Assembly: GCA_963210315.1 (NCBI GenBank)
Contig: OY723324.1
Location: 868,001 to 932,000 of the forward strand
Reading direction: 5' to 3'
DNA: 64,000 nucleotides
Source of the DNA: Rhynchopus euleeides
Lineage: Eukaryota; Euglenozoa; Diplonemea; Diplonemida; Diplonemidae
Positions within the stretch are counted from its first letter, which is position 1; each line of letters opens with the position of its first letter. This document shows positions 30,973-40,271 of the stretch, in pieces. A program made the translations under genes and the position numbers. A model generated the notes under the pieces. That model worked only from the letters and a program-made list of their open reading frames with translations, did not search any database and was not told where the DNA came from.

Positions 30973-32247
30973 ATGGGCTCCGAGCCGCATGCTTATCAAG
31001 ACAAGCTCAAACTTGTCGCCGTCGCCCTTTCTCTGTTTGCCTCGTGGGGGCTCCACGACTTCATCCAGGAGGCTGTGTTCGCACGGCCGGGCTTCACCTA
31101 CGGCCTGTTTATGGCGCTCTGCCTGCAGGTCTCTGCCGTGGTGGGCGCAACCCTGACTGCTCACCTCCGCAGGCAGGGCGCAGGCAGCTCAGGGGTGGCC
31201 AAGCCGGATGACCCCACCTCGCCTGACACCGGGCAGGGGTGCGCCACACCGCCCCCCGGGCATGCCGGGACCCGGGCTGCAGCCCCGACGTCGCCGCAGG
31301 CGTTTGACCTGGAGCAGCCGCAGCCCCCCAAGAAGACGCTGCAGGATTCCTTCGCGACGCACAGAGGTGCGCATGGGGGGCAGGCGGCAGAGGTGGCAGC
31401 CCTTGCGGAGCAGCGGGGCACCGCACCGCTGGTGCCGGAGGGGCAGAGGTCGCCCCCGATGCAGGCGCTGGCGAGGGCGGCGGCGGCAGATGGCGCGGCG
31501 GAGGGGCTAGGGGGGTGGTGGGGCGGGCGCACGGAGGCTGTGAAGGTGGGGGCGCTCTACGTCCTCCTGGCGGGGACGCTGGCGGCGAGCAACGGGCTGT
31601 CGAACACAGCGCTGAACTACGTCAATATGCCGGCGAAGGTGCTGTTCAAAAGCAGCAAGCTGATCCCTGTGATAGTCATCGGGACTCTGCTGCGGACGGA
31701 GAAGTATACCTGGCTTGACTACGGCAGTGCCCTGGGGGTCTGTGCAGGGCTGATGGTGTTCTCCGTCTCGGATGTGACTGCCAGCGCACAGTTCTCTGCT
31801 ATCGGGGTTATCTTCCTCTGCACTGCATCGGCTGCGGATGGGCTTGCTCCGAACATCCAGAAGTATCTTCTGGGCCCGGCGATGCAGCAGACCCGGGAAC
31901 AGGTCGTGTCATATTCGAACTGGCTGTCAGCGAGCCTGACCTTAGTGACGCTGGTCCTGACAGGGCAGTTATCCCCTGCCGTTTCGTTTATCATGCTGGA
32001 TACGACATGCGCGCAGCTTCTGTTTGTCCAAAGCATGGTCGGGTATCTCGGGATCATGACCTATATGTACTCCATCGATGCCTTCGGTCCGTCGGCGACA
32101 ATTGTCATGACGTCCATCCGGAAGATGCTTTCGATTGTTCTCTCGTATTTCTACTTCAGAAAGCCCCTCCAGTGGGGGCATTGCCTCGGTGTCGCCCTTG
32201 TGTTAGGCGCGGTCACACTGCAGGGGATCTATAAACGGAAAAAGTGA
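30973..32247 (+). CDS. SLC35B2/B3-like nucleotide-sulfate/sugar transporter
   Basis: 424 aa, multi-pass membrane protein. Two N-terminal hydrophobic helices (about 13-33 and 43-64) are followed by a ~120-residue hydrophilic Pro/Gln/Ala-rich insert and then about eight more helices. Family signatures of SLC35B (UAA) transporters are visible: NYVNMPAKVLFKSSKLIPV, compare the PTQVIFKCCKLIPV motif of PAPS transporters; ADGLAPNIQKYLL; and near the end IRKMLSIVLSYFYFRKPLQW, compare the TGRKAMTIVLSFIFFAKPF motif. Expected role: exchange of PAPS (or a nucleotide sugar) into the Golgi lumen; substrate is inferred from family only. The C-terminus KRKK could be a dilysine retrieval signal. The hydrophilic insert after helix 2 is unusual for the family. 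Confidence 0.75.
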   Translation: MGSEPHAYQDKLKLVAVALSLFASWGLHDFIQEAVFARPGFTYGLFMALCLQVSAVVGATLTAHLRRQGAGSSGVAKPDDPTSPDTGQGCATPPPGHAGTRAAAPTSPQAFDLEQPQPPKKTLQDSFATHRGAHGGQAAEVAALAEQRGTAPLVPEGQRSPPMQALARAAAADGAAEGLGGWWGGRTEAVKVGALYVLLAGTLAASNGLSNTALNYVNMPAKVLFKSSKLIPVIVIGTLLRTEKYTWLDYGSALGVCAGLMVFSVSDVTASAQFSAIGVIFLCTASAADGLAPNIQKYLLGPAMQQTREQVVSYSNWLSASLTLVTLVLTGQLSPAVSFIMLDTTCAQLLFVQSMVGYLGIMTYMYSIDAFGPSATIVMTSIRKMLSIVLSYFYFRKPLQWGHCLGVALVLGAVTLQGIYKRKK

Positions 32248-32916
32248 ACCACGCCTTGCAAAAGCTGGGGTTTTTGACTCGCGTTGGGGTTGGCTTCGGA
32301 GGAAACGCAGCAGATTGCTGAATCACCAAGGTGTTCCTTACAATCTTGTCTTCAGATGGCCTTCCGCTCCGTGTCACACTGTGTGTGAAATCTGTGTCAC
32401 TTTACAGCCAGTTGTGTGAGGCGGCTTCCTTACATTTCTCACTGGCGGGATGCGGTCGACAAACCGAGCCTGCTTCTTTTTTTTTTGTGGAGTTGTGCTA
32501 ACAACGCAGGAAACTTTGCTATGCAGATCATGCAGGGCACACTGAGACGCTGGGAGGGATGACGAAGGTGCTGGTTCCCGCTGCTGCCCCCCCCCACCTC
32601 AGGTGCAGGCCCATGTCTCGGGAGCCTCGTGGGAGTCGATGCTGTTCGGGGTGTTCTCGCGATCGACGAATACCCGCTGGTTCTTCTCCCCCCTTTCTGA
32701 TTTGCAGACACAAAGTTTCTGCAGCGAGTGAATCAATGTGTGTGGAAAAAATATTTCCACTTTTCCGCACGTCTGTGGCTGAAAAGAGCCCCCACCCCCC
32801 CACCCCCCCACCCCCCCACCCCCCCTCCTTCGCCACACAGAAACACACACGCGCCCGTGCAGTGGAGAGACTTCGGCGGTGCCTGTCTTATATAACTATT
32901 CTGTCTTCCGGCGCCA
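32248..32916. other. Intergenic spacer
   Basis: Short C-rich repeats (CCCCCCA units, 32785-32827). No gene seen. Confidence 0.35.
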
Positions 32917-33162
32917 TCATACATGTGGTGCATTATTTTCTGTTATGTTTGGACACCAGGGCAGTTCCACGCATGCAACAGATCCGAATGCGGCAGCAAA
33001 ATGCAACAGGGTCACCTTACCGGATGTCGCGATTCTGATGCTGACACCGCCATCAAGGGCCTCTTTTAGGGCTGCCACATCCCCACTGCGACAGGAGGTG
33101 ATCGCGTCTTTGACTTGCCTCAGTTGTTTTTCATCCATCGCAGGAGGGTGGTTTTGCGCCAT
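32917..33162 (-). pseudogene. Ankyrin-repeat gene fragment
   Basis: An 81-codon frame whose middle reads like the start of an ankyrin array: DVAALKEALDGGVSI followed by TLLHFAAAFGSVACVEL, compare the family's TPLHxAAxxG pattern. It ends soon afterwards, with no second repeat. The 5' side abuts the piggyBac remnant. Treated as a fragment. Confidence 0.35.
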
Positions 33163-33547
33163 TTTTTGTATATAGATACGGCAAAAATCACAAGATCACA
33201 CGGCACCTGTGTGCAGGAGGGGGCGGATGGGTGAAAGGTGACAAGGAACCGCTTCAGAAGCCTGGTGTCCAGGGAGAGATCCACCCCTCTTCTCGTCGCG
33301 TACTGGTTCGTATGCTGCACTATGTGTCCAGCAGATCATCTGTGACAAATCTGCCGAACAGTGCGAGGGGGCCCAGCGCACCTACAGACTCCAAGGTTGG
33401 CCCAGTTTTGTACCCACTGAAGTTGATGTTGCCCAGGCTCTCATCCGTCACTTCCCACTCCGGGTCCGACACCTCACCCTCCGAGTCTGACTTCGCGGAG
33501 AGATCACAGCAGAGGGCACTACCCCCGTCGCTGCTCTGATCGTCCAT
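33160..33547 (-). pseudogene. piggyBac-type transposase N-terminal remnant
   Basis: From ATG 33547 the frame has the acidic start typical of piggyBac proteins (SDSEGEVSDPEWE), then PLALFGRFVTDDLLDT. It shifts frame near 33325 to IVQHTNQYATRR. Together they match the family pattern of a lelF..f..delL..iv..TN.YA segment. The catalytic core is absent; similarity stops soon after. The boundary with the ankyrin fragment is approximate. Confidence 0.5.
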
Positions 33548-34490
33548 CGTTGCTCTGACCAATGCATGCTTGCAATCCTGCGCGTGAGACACGTGTCCGA
33601 GTGCTTCCAAAAATAGGGCAAAAAAGTACCCAAAAACAGGGTTGGGAGACACCCCCTGGACCCCCTGTAAACGAGTCACCTAAAAATCCGCCTTCGTGAG
33701 TAAGCGCAACGGAACTCATCTATTTTGGTCGATTTTTTTTGTTTCTCGAGCAGATGTCCCCGTAGATTCCACGATCAAAAGAGTTCTTGGGATTTGTGAC
33801 TTGTGCCAAAATTAAATTTTTCGAAAGTATATATATATACTTTAGGCCTTTAAGGGTTAAACTGCCTGGGGGGGCCGTCCCCGGACCATGACGGGTGCCT
33901 GCACCAGGAGTCTAGCACGGCCGTGGTCCAGGGCATGACCGAAAACTGCTTGGGTACCGAGGCTCCCCAGACCAGGATGGGTGGAGACACCCGGAGTCTA
34001 AATAGTCACACCACGTCAGGCCAGACCTTCGCATTGCACTCCGCGAAGACTGCCACACAGCCGCGGGGCAGGTGTGCAGCCTGTGGAAAACCTCGTACAG
34101 AAAAGACTGTAAGGGACGACAGCCCCGCCGAGGCGATACAGCGCCAGACGCGGCCCGAGTTTCTGGAGACCGACCGGGGAACTGGTACGTCTTCAGGATA
34201 AGCGCCTCACAGAGGACTGATCCTCACCTGTGTGATCCGTGAACCTCAGCCCCATGGTGCTGGAGTGGAGCGGGTGCCTCGACCTCTTTTCGGGTTTTTT
34301 CTATTTCTTTATTTTCTTTTGGGTGCGTCCACCAAAGAAAACGTGGCCACCCACTCGCAGAGGCTCCCGAAAGCTCCAGCATCAGCTCGAGGTTCATGGT
34401 GTAGATCGGTGTCTCCGGAAGAAGGGGATGTCCGGTCGAAGAAGACAAACGACGAAGACAACCACACAGGCCGCACAAAAAAAAGTTCTA
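33548..34490. other. Gene-free stretch, AT microsatellite
   Basis: A (TA)n tract at 33828-33840, then GC-normal DNA with weak open frames (33923-34201, 34232-34507) that have no recognisable motif. Borders the nested element block that starts near 34491. Confidence 0.35.
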
Positions 34491-35472
34491 AACCCCCCCC
34501 TGTATAATGTTAAATAACGCGTAATATTAAATAGCGCATAATATTAAATATGACGCATAATATTAAATATAACGCATAATATTAAATAACTCGTAATATT
34601 AAATAGGGCGTTTTTGGGCGTTTTTTGGGCGTTTTTTTCGGCTAGTAGGCCAAAAGAGGTCATCTCCGGGGACGCACAGTGTCTGTACATGACGTAGGTG
34701 ACTGAAAAAATCCTATTTTCAGCACCCGTTGTTCGCCAGCGGTTTTTTGCAAGTGAGTCCTGATAGCAAAACGCCCAGAACTCATAATATTAAATATAGG
34801 CTCCCAAAACTCATAATATTAAATATAACTCATAATATTACTGGGGGGGGGCAAATACAAGGGTATACTCTTCTATTCACCGTGCCAGCTTACGTAATTC
34901 AGGGTTCTCAAAAAATTGTTTTTTAGCTGAAAAGTTGTCTACCATGCAAATACAAGAGTATATACTCTTGTATTTGCATACTAGAAATGTGGCCTCCGGG
35001 TGGGCCCTCATGGGGCAGCGGCGCCGAATAGACAATACGAGCGTCCTCTTGGCCTTTCCCACCCCCGAGGCGACTCCCACCCGACCGTGACGACTCCAGA
35101 CAGGAGGCCCACAGGCCTGGGGGAGGTCATTGGAAGCACAAAATATGATGAAAACCCCACAAAAGTTCTCTAAAAGTCTAGTATGCAAATACAAGAGTAC
35201 ACGGTGGACTCCAGCGGGGGTAGGGTAACCCTTTTCGGGAGTCTCAACTAGGGGGAGTCCAACTCCCGCTAGCGGGAGTATAGACTCCCGCTAGCGGGAG
35301 TCTATACTCCCGCTAGGGGGAGTCTGACTCCCCCTAGCGGGAGTCTTTTCACCTATTTTCACTCATTTTTCCCATGATACCTATGCAATGTGGCACTCGT
35401 CACTGAAGTACAGCCACACCAAACGAAACGGACGTTTCCACCCATCCCAGCTCGCAGACCTGATTCACAAAA

Positions 35473-35853
35473 ATGGGGAAGACGACAACGAAGCCGGCAG
35501 CGAAGCCGGCGGCAAAGTCGATTAAGAAGAAGAAGAGCGCAGAGAGTCCCGAGGCTGCGGAGGCGACGAACATTGTGCATGATTTTTGCACGGCCTTCCC
35601 TGTTAAAAAAGGGGGCAGTGTGCTGACACTGGGATCCATTAGAAGGCTCCTAGCAACGGTGTTGAGCAAGGAGCTCCACCAGCACAGCACCCAGGTGGCC
35701 AACGCAATCATCGCCATGTCTTCCCTGACATGGATAAGTTCGCTGTCAGGGAAGTCGCAACGATGCGGAAGGAGGGCGCTCTCCGTCATATACAAGGTGG
35801 AGGCGAAGTATGGCAAGGTGCAGGATACAAACGTGTCGTCGGGGGCAGCCTGA
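35473..35853 (+). pseudogene. ORF1-like gene, truncated
   Basis: 126 codons with a Lys/Ala-rich start (MGKTTTKPAAKPAAKS) and then TAFPVKKGGSVLTLGSIRRL, which lines up with the VKRKGGELFHSSLASLFEKV segment of ORF1 at 28691-29707; ALSVIYKVEAKYGKV fits its LPAVYSMRV region. The beta-sandwich half is missing, and a second element end begins at 36003. Homology is weak but co-located with an ORF2 relative, which supports it. Confidence 0.45.
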
Positions 35854-36118
35854 AGCCGCGAATGATCGCGACACGGGCGAACGGCTTGGCACCGTGGGTC
35901 TGGATAGATGCTGGAGTTCGGCCGGGTGAAACCGGAAGTCGCAGCAAAATTTGCCCCCCCAGATTTCTTCCTCAAACCCACCCGTGGGCTGATCCGGCCT
36001 TGCACGGTGGACTCCAGCGGGGGTAGGGTACCACTACCGGGTTTAACCCTTTTCGGGAGTCTCAACTAGGGGGAGTCCAACTCCCGCTAGCGGGAGTATA
36101 GATCAGCAGTGGGCAACA

Positions 36119-37924
36119 ATGAGGCGATGCGGGGGGCGAGGGCACCGATGCTCACTGTGCGACATCCCAGAAGAACGCTGGTATCAACAGGTGCATCGAT
36201 ACCCGCACCTGACTCTCTCTGAGATGAAAGAGGCTGGCTACCCCTCCCTCTTGGCAGGTGTGCTTCCCAATGCCCGCTACGTCACCCCAGCACTCCATGA
36301 CTGCAAGGGGCTCGCCATGCGGCTGATCAGGGTACTGGATGACAGGGGTGGAGCTTGGGGGTTTTTTCGGGTCAGCTGACCTGATTTTCTGCAGGCCCTC
36401 ACAAAAAAACAGGTCAGGGGTAAAAAGAAAAAAATATATAGATTTTCGGGAAACCGGAAAAGTTGGCTCCTCGCCTTGGGGCCTCAAGGTGACCAGGAGG
36501 CGTTTCGTGAGCAAAGTGACCCCAGCGACATGAGCACAGGCCTCAAACAGTCACAATAGAGGACAAATGAAGCTGCCCAACCCGTACCGTGCAACAGACG
36601 TTTACTACCGTGGCCTCCGGTGGCTGGGGGGCTCCGCCCCCCAGACCCCCCTGTGGCATGTGCCTGTCTTGTACCCAAGCCCTTTACATCAGGGAATCTC
36701 AGTATCCTCAGGAGGACGCAGCCAACTCACACAGAATCCGTACGCCCGCAAGTCACAGATGTTCACTACCGTGGCCTCCGGCGGCTGGGAGCTCCGCCTC
36801 CCAGACCCCCCCTACGGCATGTGTTTGTCTTGTAACCAAGTCCTTGCGCGTCCGGGGCTGCATATCGGTTCCGGTACCTCGCGGGAGGCTGGGCCCGAGC
36901 ACTGATCTCTGAGACGAACCGGGGGGGAACCCATAAGAAAAAATTGGCTGACCCGATCTGACCCGATCCAGCCCGCAACCCCATATTTCAAGCTCCACCC
37001 CTGCTGGATGAGACAACAAAAAAATATTCGACAAGACCTGTACAAACCTTGCACTGAATGTGTCGCAGCATGGGACAGGTGCTCAGTTCCGGAAGGTCGT
37101 GCTTGCCTGTCACAGGACACACCTACAAGGGCTTGTTCCGCTACCTCTTTGTCTCCCTTGCAGACCTCATGCATTTCCGGTATGCAGACATCCCCTGGCG
37201 CTTCTGGGGATGCAAGGATGAGTCAGCCCGGATTCCCTTCTTGCGTGCTCGGATCTCAGGGCATATATTTCACTGGTTGATGGAGCATGCCGAAAAGGGA
37301 TCAACGCGCAATGCCTACGTACACAGTCTCCATCATTGGTGGGCTCCAGAAGATGCAGTGCCTCTGCAGAACAACGACGAATTTGAAGAAGCAGAGAACG
37401 GACATCGCAAGAAAGATGCCGTTACAATCGCCAGCTCCGCAACTTACGAGAGAGATCTTGCGATGGCAGAAGAGAAGCGGCGCGCATCGGGCATGCCTTG
37501 GAAGGTTGCGCACCTGTCGCAGGACGGGATCCTCGGGTATAGAGAAGTCATCCTGTGTCCGTGTCTGCACACCCGACACGCTCATAGATTGGCTGTGTAT
37601 GTTCTTTGCACACAGTTGACACAGCTGCAGAAGGGGTTTGTGCACTGCAACACACAGGACTTCGTTGAACCCATCAGCGCGCCCTACTTCCTGTTCCGGT
37701 TCCCCGAAGGACACCGCAAATTATCGCTCTGCTTGTGCAAAATGCCAATCCCGCTGGGGGCGACTTTCACACCATTCGTGTCATCCGAGGCGACTTTGAG
37801 CACGCTTGACCAACGCGCACAGCAGGAGGGGGATGACAGTTCTGACGAAGAAGATGAGGCCTGCAGGATGGCTTGTCTTGCCCAAGGTGTAACACAACTA
37901 CGACAGGCGATGGCCGCACTTTGA
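36119..37924 (+). pseudogene. ORF2-like recombinase, interrupted
   Basis: Two blocks in the same frame. Block 1 (36119-36379) has GHRCSLCD, a zinc knuckle resembling RAG1's CTLCD, then LTLSEMKEAGYPSLLAGVL and PALHDCKGLAMRLIRVL. Block 2 (about 37100-37924) has FRYADI, AYVHSLHHWWAPED and DEFEEAENGHRK, matching ORF2 at 26504-28493 position by position, and an acidic C-terminus without the zinc fingers. Between them a ~700-bp insertion carries two copies of the GC-rich 168-bp repeat and stops. The N-terminal part with the first Asp is lost. It is a pseudogene. Confidence 0.55.
36590..36850. repeat. GC-rich ~168-bp repeat, second pair
   Basis: Two tandem copies (cores at 36601 and 36768) of the repeat described at 24930-25265, here inserted in the ORF2 pseudogene. 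Both keep ACCGTGGCCTCCGG and the AGACCCCCC tail. Confidence 0.6.
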
Positions 37925-38408
37925 CACCTCAAATTCTAACCGCTCACCTCCGCAGGTGTAGCCGCTACCAGGAGGATAGGTAGGTAGTCCAGAGTCCGGG
38001 GAAACTGACAGAAGCAAAACAAGCCCCTCCCCATCCCTCTTCCACCATGATTTTACCCCCCACGCCAGTAGACTGTAACTATATCATGGGAAAAATGGAT
38101 GAAAATAGGTGAAAAGACTCCCGCTAGGGGGAGTCAGACTCCCCCTAGCGGGAGTATAGACTCCCGCTAGCGGGAGTCTTTGACACCCGCTCAGACTCCC
38201 GCTCCCAGACTCCCGCTAGGGCCGCTGGAGTCCACCGTGTATACTCTTGTATTTGCTCGGTGAACTTTTTAAAATCGCAATTTCTGGAGTACTCTTGTAT
38301 TAGCATATACCCTTGTATTTGCATATACTCTTGTATTTGCCCCCCCCCAGTAAATATACGCATAATATTAAATATTCTATATTTAATATTATGCGGGGGG
38401 GGGGGGGT

Positions 38409-38477
38409 TTACTGCAGACAACTTCCCTCCTCACCCCATCCATTGTTGCCCTCTGATTCATGCCGCCTCCTAAAGTG

Positions 38478-38509
<32 letters not shown>

Positions 38510-39689
38510 CCGTCTGATGCACCAAGTGTGTGGACACCACGCACACATCGCGCCGTGAATATTTCGTCTTCCAGCAGTGGGTCCGCAAAAAGGAGGGGAT
38601 GGGTTCTTTTGCCCGAAGGAGACTCGCTCACTCTCCTCGATAGATACGCCACCACGCGTTTTGCCCCCAGCCCCCCCAAACAGCCTCCCATTGTGCATTG
38701 ATCTGCCTTCGTGCAACATGTCTGGTGTAGTGACTACAAAAAGGACTGACATTGCAAAAAAGGTGCTGGACGACATGCTTTTCCATTTCACTCTCGACGA
38801 TCAAACCCCCCCCATCAAACAACCCACGAGCTGCGCCAGTTTTTATATACTTCTCCCCTACACCTACTCATGACGACCTCTTTCCCAACCTTCCTCGCCT
38901 TCACTCTTCCGTTTCCATCGCAAAACGATGACACCTCTCCCTCCCGCCACACCGCCCTCCTCACTGGGCAGAGGCGGCACAGGCGGTGTGGTGAGGCGGC
39001 TTTGCCAGCCTCTTCAGCTCGCATCCTGGCTGGCCGCCCTGCCCGACACTGTGACAGCGTGTTTCTGCGCGACTGGATGTGCCTTGGCGCCTCTCCCCGT
39101 CGCATTGATTCAGATCTCGGTGTGACCTTTACACCGACACAATTAAAAAAAATGGTTCCATCGGATCATCGCGTGCCACAGGGCCCTGGCCATCACACCT
39201 CAGCACCTCAGCACCGGATGTCAGACACACCACCCCTGCACAATGTAAAGTGAATGGGGGGGGGTGGGGGTGGGGAGAGATGGGTTGGCACTCCCCCGTT
39301 GCGTTTACATTTCTGCTTTCACTCACATTTTCATTCCACTTCACCACCACCTCCCCATAAGACCCCCCCACATGGTGTGCAGTGTGTGGAGTGGTGCAAG
39401 GCATATGCCCCCCCCCCCCCCTGGCGAATGCAACCCAGTGTGTCTGGCAGGGTCGTCACTCTCTGCGTGTGGTGCAAATGATGAACGCAATGGTCGTAGC
39501 CCGAAGGGTGTTTGCGTTGCTTCGAGTGTGAAGATCGCCCCATCCCCCCGCCCCTCTCCCCACGCGCCTGCGTGGTGATGTTCGCCACTGGAAAAGGATT
39601 TGTGCAGCGTGGGGTCGTCACCTCCGTCTTGTCTAGCACCTGTCATTTCGCCTGCAGTCCAGTCCTGAGGCCGGACGTGGTAACGCACT
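38409..39689. other. Gene-free stretch, CT microsatellite
   Basis: A (CT)n tract at 38490-38510 and poly-G/C runs near 39255 and 39412. Short open frames with no recognisable motif on either strand. Confidence 0.35.
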
Positions 39690-39999
39690 CATGACTGGGG
39701 AGCCCCGCCGAGCTTCGGCATCTCCCCAATGTCGTTCCAATCCTCCACCTCGTCCTTGTGGGCACCGTGTTGCTCACCGTCCACAGTGGGTGTTGGTGGG
39801 GGCGAATCACCTTCGGCACGCGCGTTGCAACAACCGGCTATGGAGTGGCCGCTGGGACCATCACCTGCCTCAGTCCTCCCGTCGCTTTGATAACGACGTC
39901 GCCGTCCACAACAACGCGTGGGGGGATGACGTACTCCAGGTGGAACACCCTGGCAACACTCTGCCCATCAGTCTTCTGGTGTGTGTGTCCACCACCGCC
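39690..39999 (-). pseudogene. Possible ORF1 remnant of CACGGTGG transposon
   Basis: The - strand reads ARVFHLEYVIPPRVVVDGDV, which resembles the ARTFHIPDPFIVAVG strand of ORF1, and later, in another frame, an acidic end before a stop at about 39692. Frames are broken. Similarity is suggestive only. Confidence 0.25.
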
Positions 40000-40271
40000 T
40001 TCTCTACTCACCGCCGGCAAAAAAAAACGCGCAAAAAAGGGGCTGACACAAAACACACACAGCAGCAACAGCAACACCACCACCACCACACCCTGCCTCC
40101 TCTGCAGCCTTTCTTTGGGAATACCCACCCCCACCCCCCCCCCCCCAGCCCCCAGACACAACCTCACATAACGCGTGAAGGGTAATCATTCTTGTGCTCC
40201 TTTCTACTTCTATTTCACTACCCCCACCCCAGCCCCAGCCCAATCTGTTCTGCCCTGTTCCCTCAGAGAGG
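40000..40271. promoter_or_regulatory. 5' leader shared with the gene at 60421
   Basis: 40173-40222 and 60354-60403 are about 85% alike over ~45 nt (GTGAA..GG..ATCATTCTT, then CTACTTCTATTTCAC and a C-tract). In each case an AG (CCTCAG ending 40266; CTCCAG near 60416) lies a few bases before the ATG. It looks like a polypyrimidine/acceptor region; a promoter element is an alternative. Confidence 0.4.

Larger units (their letters stand above)
35200..38239. mobile_element. CACGGTGG transposon with decayed ORF1/ORF2
   Basis: Ends CACGGTGGACTCCAGC at 35200 and the complement at 38239, flanked by TA on both sides (35198-35199, 38240-38241). Subterminal repeats are CTCCCGCTAGCGGGAG palindromes at both ends. 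A second left-end copy starts at 36003, preceded by TG, so the element is a composite. It carries relatives of both genes of the 26100-30150 element, in the + orientation (35473-35853 and 36119-37924). Confidence 0.75.
34491..38408. mobile_element. Outer layer of nested element, ATAATATTAAATA arrays
   Basis: C-tract followed by ATAATATTAAATA-type repeats at the left (34491-34846) and mirrored at the right (38341-38408). Inside each edge lies a second layer with GCAAATACAAGAGTATAC palindromes (34850-35199 and 38240-38341), and inside that the CACGGTGG element 35200-38239. The mirror order on both sides implies successive insertions. Exact outer ends are uncertain because of homopolymers. Confidence 0.5.

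Noticed and set aside
33923..34507. Possible genes between the piggyBac remnant and the nested block
   Set aside because: No motif, compositional bias typical of spacer, frames overlap.
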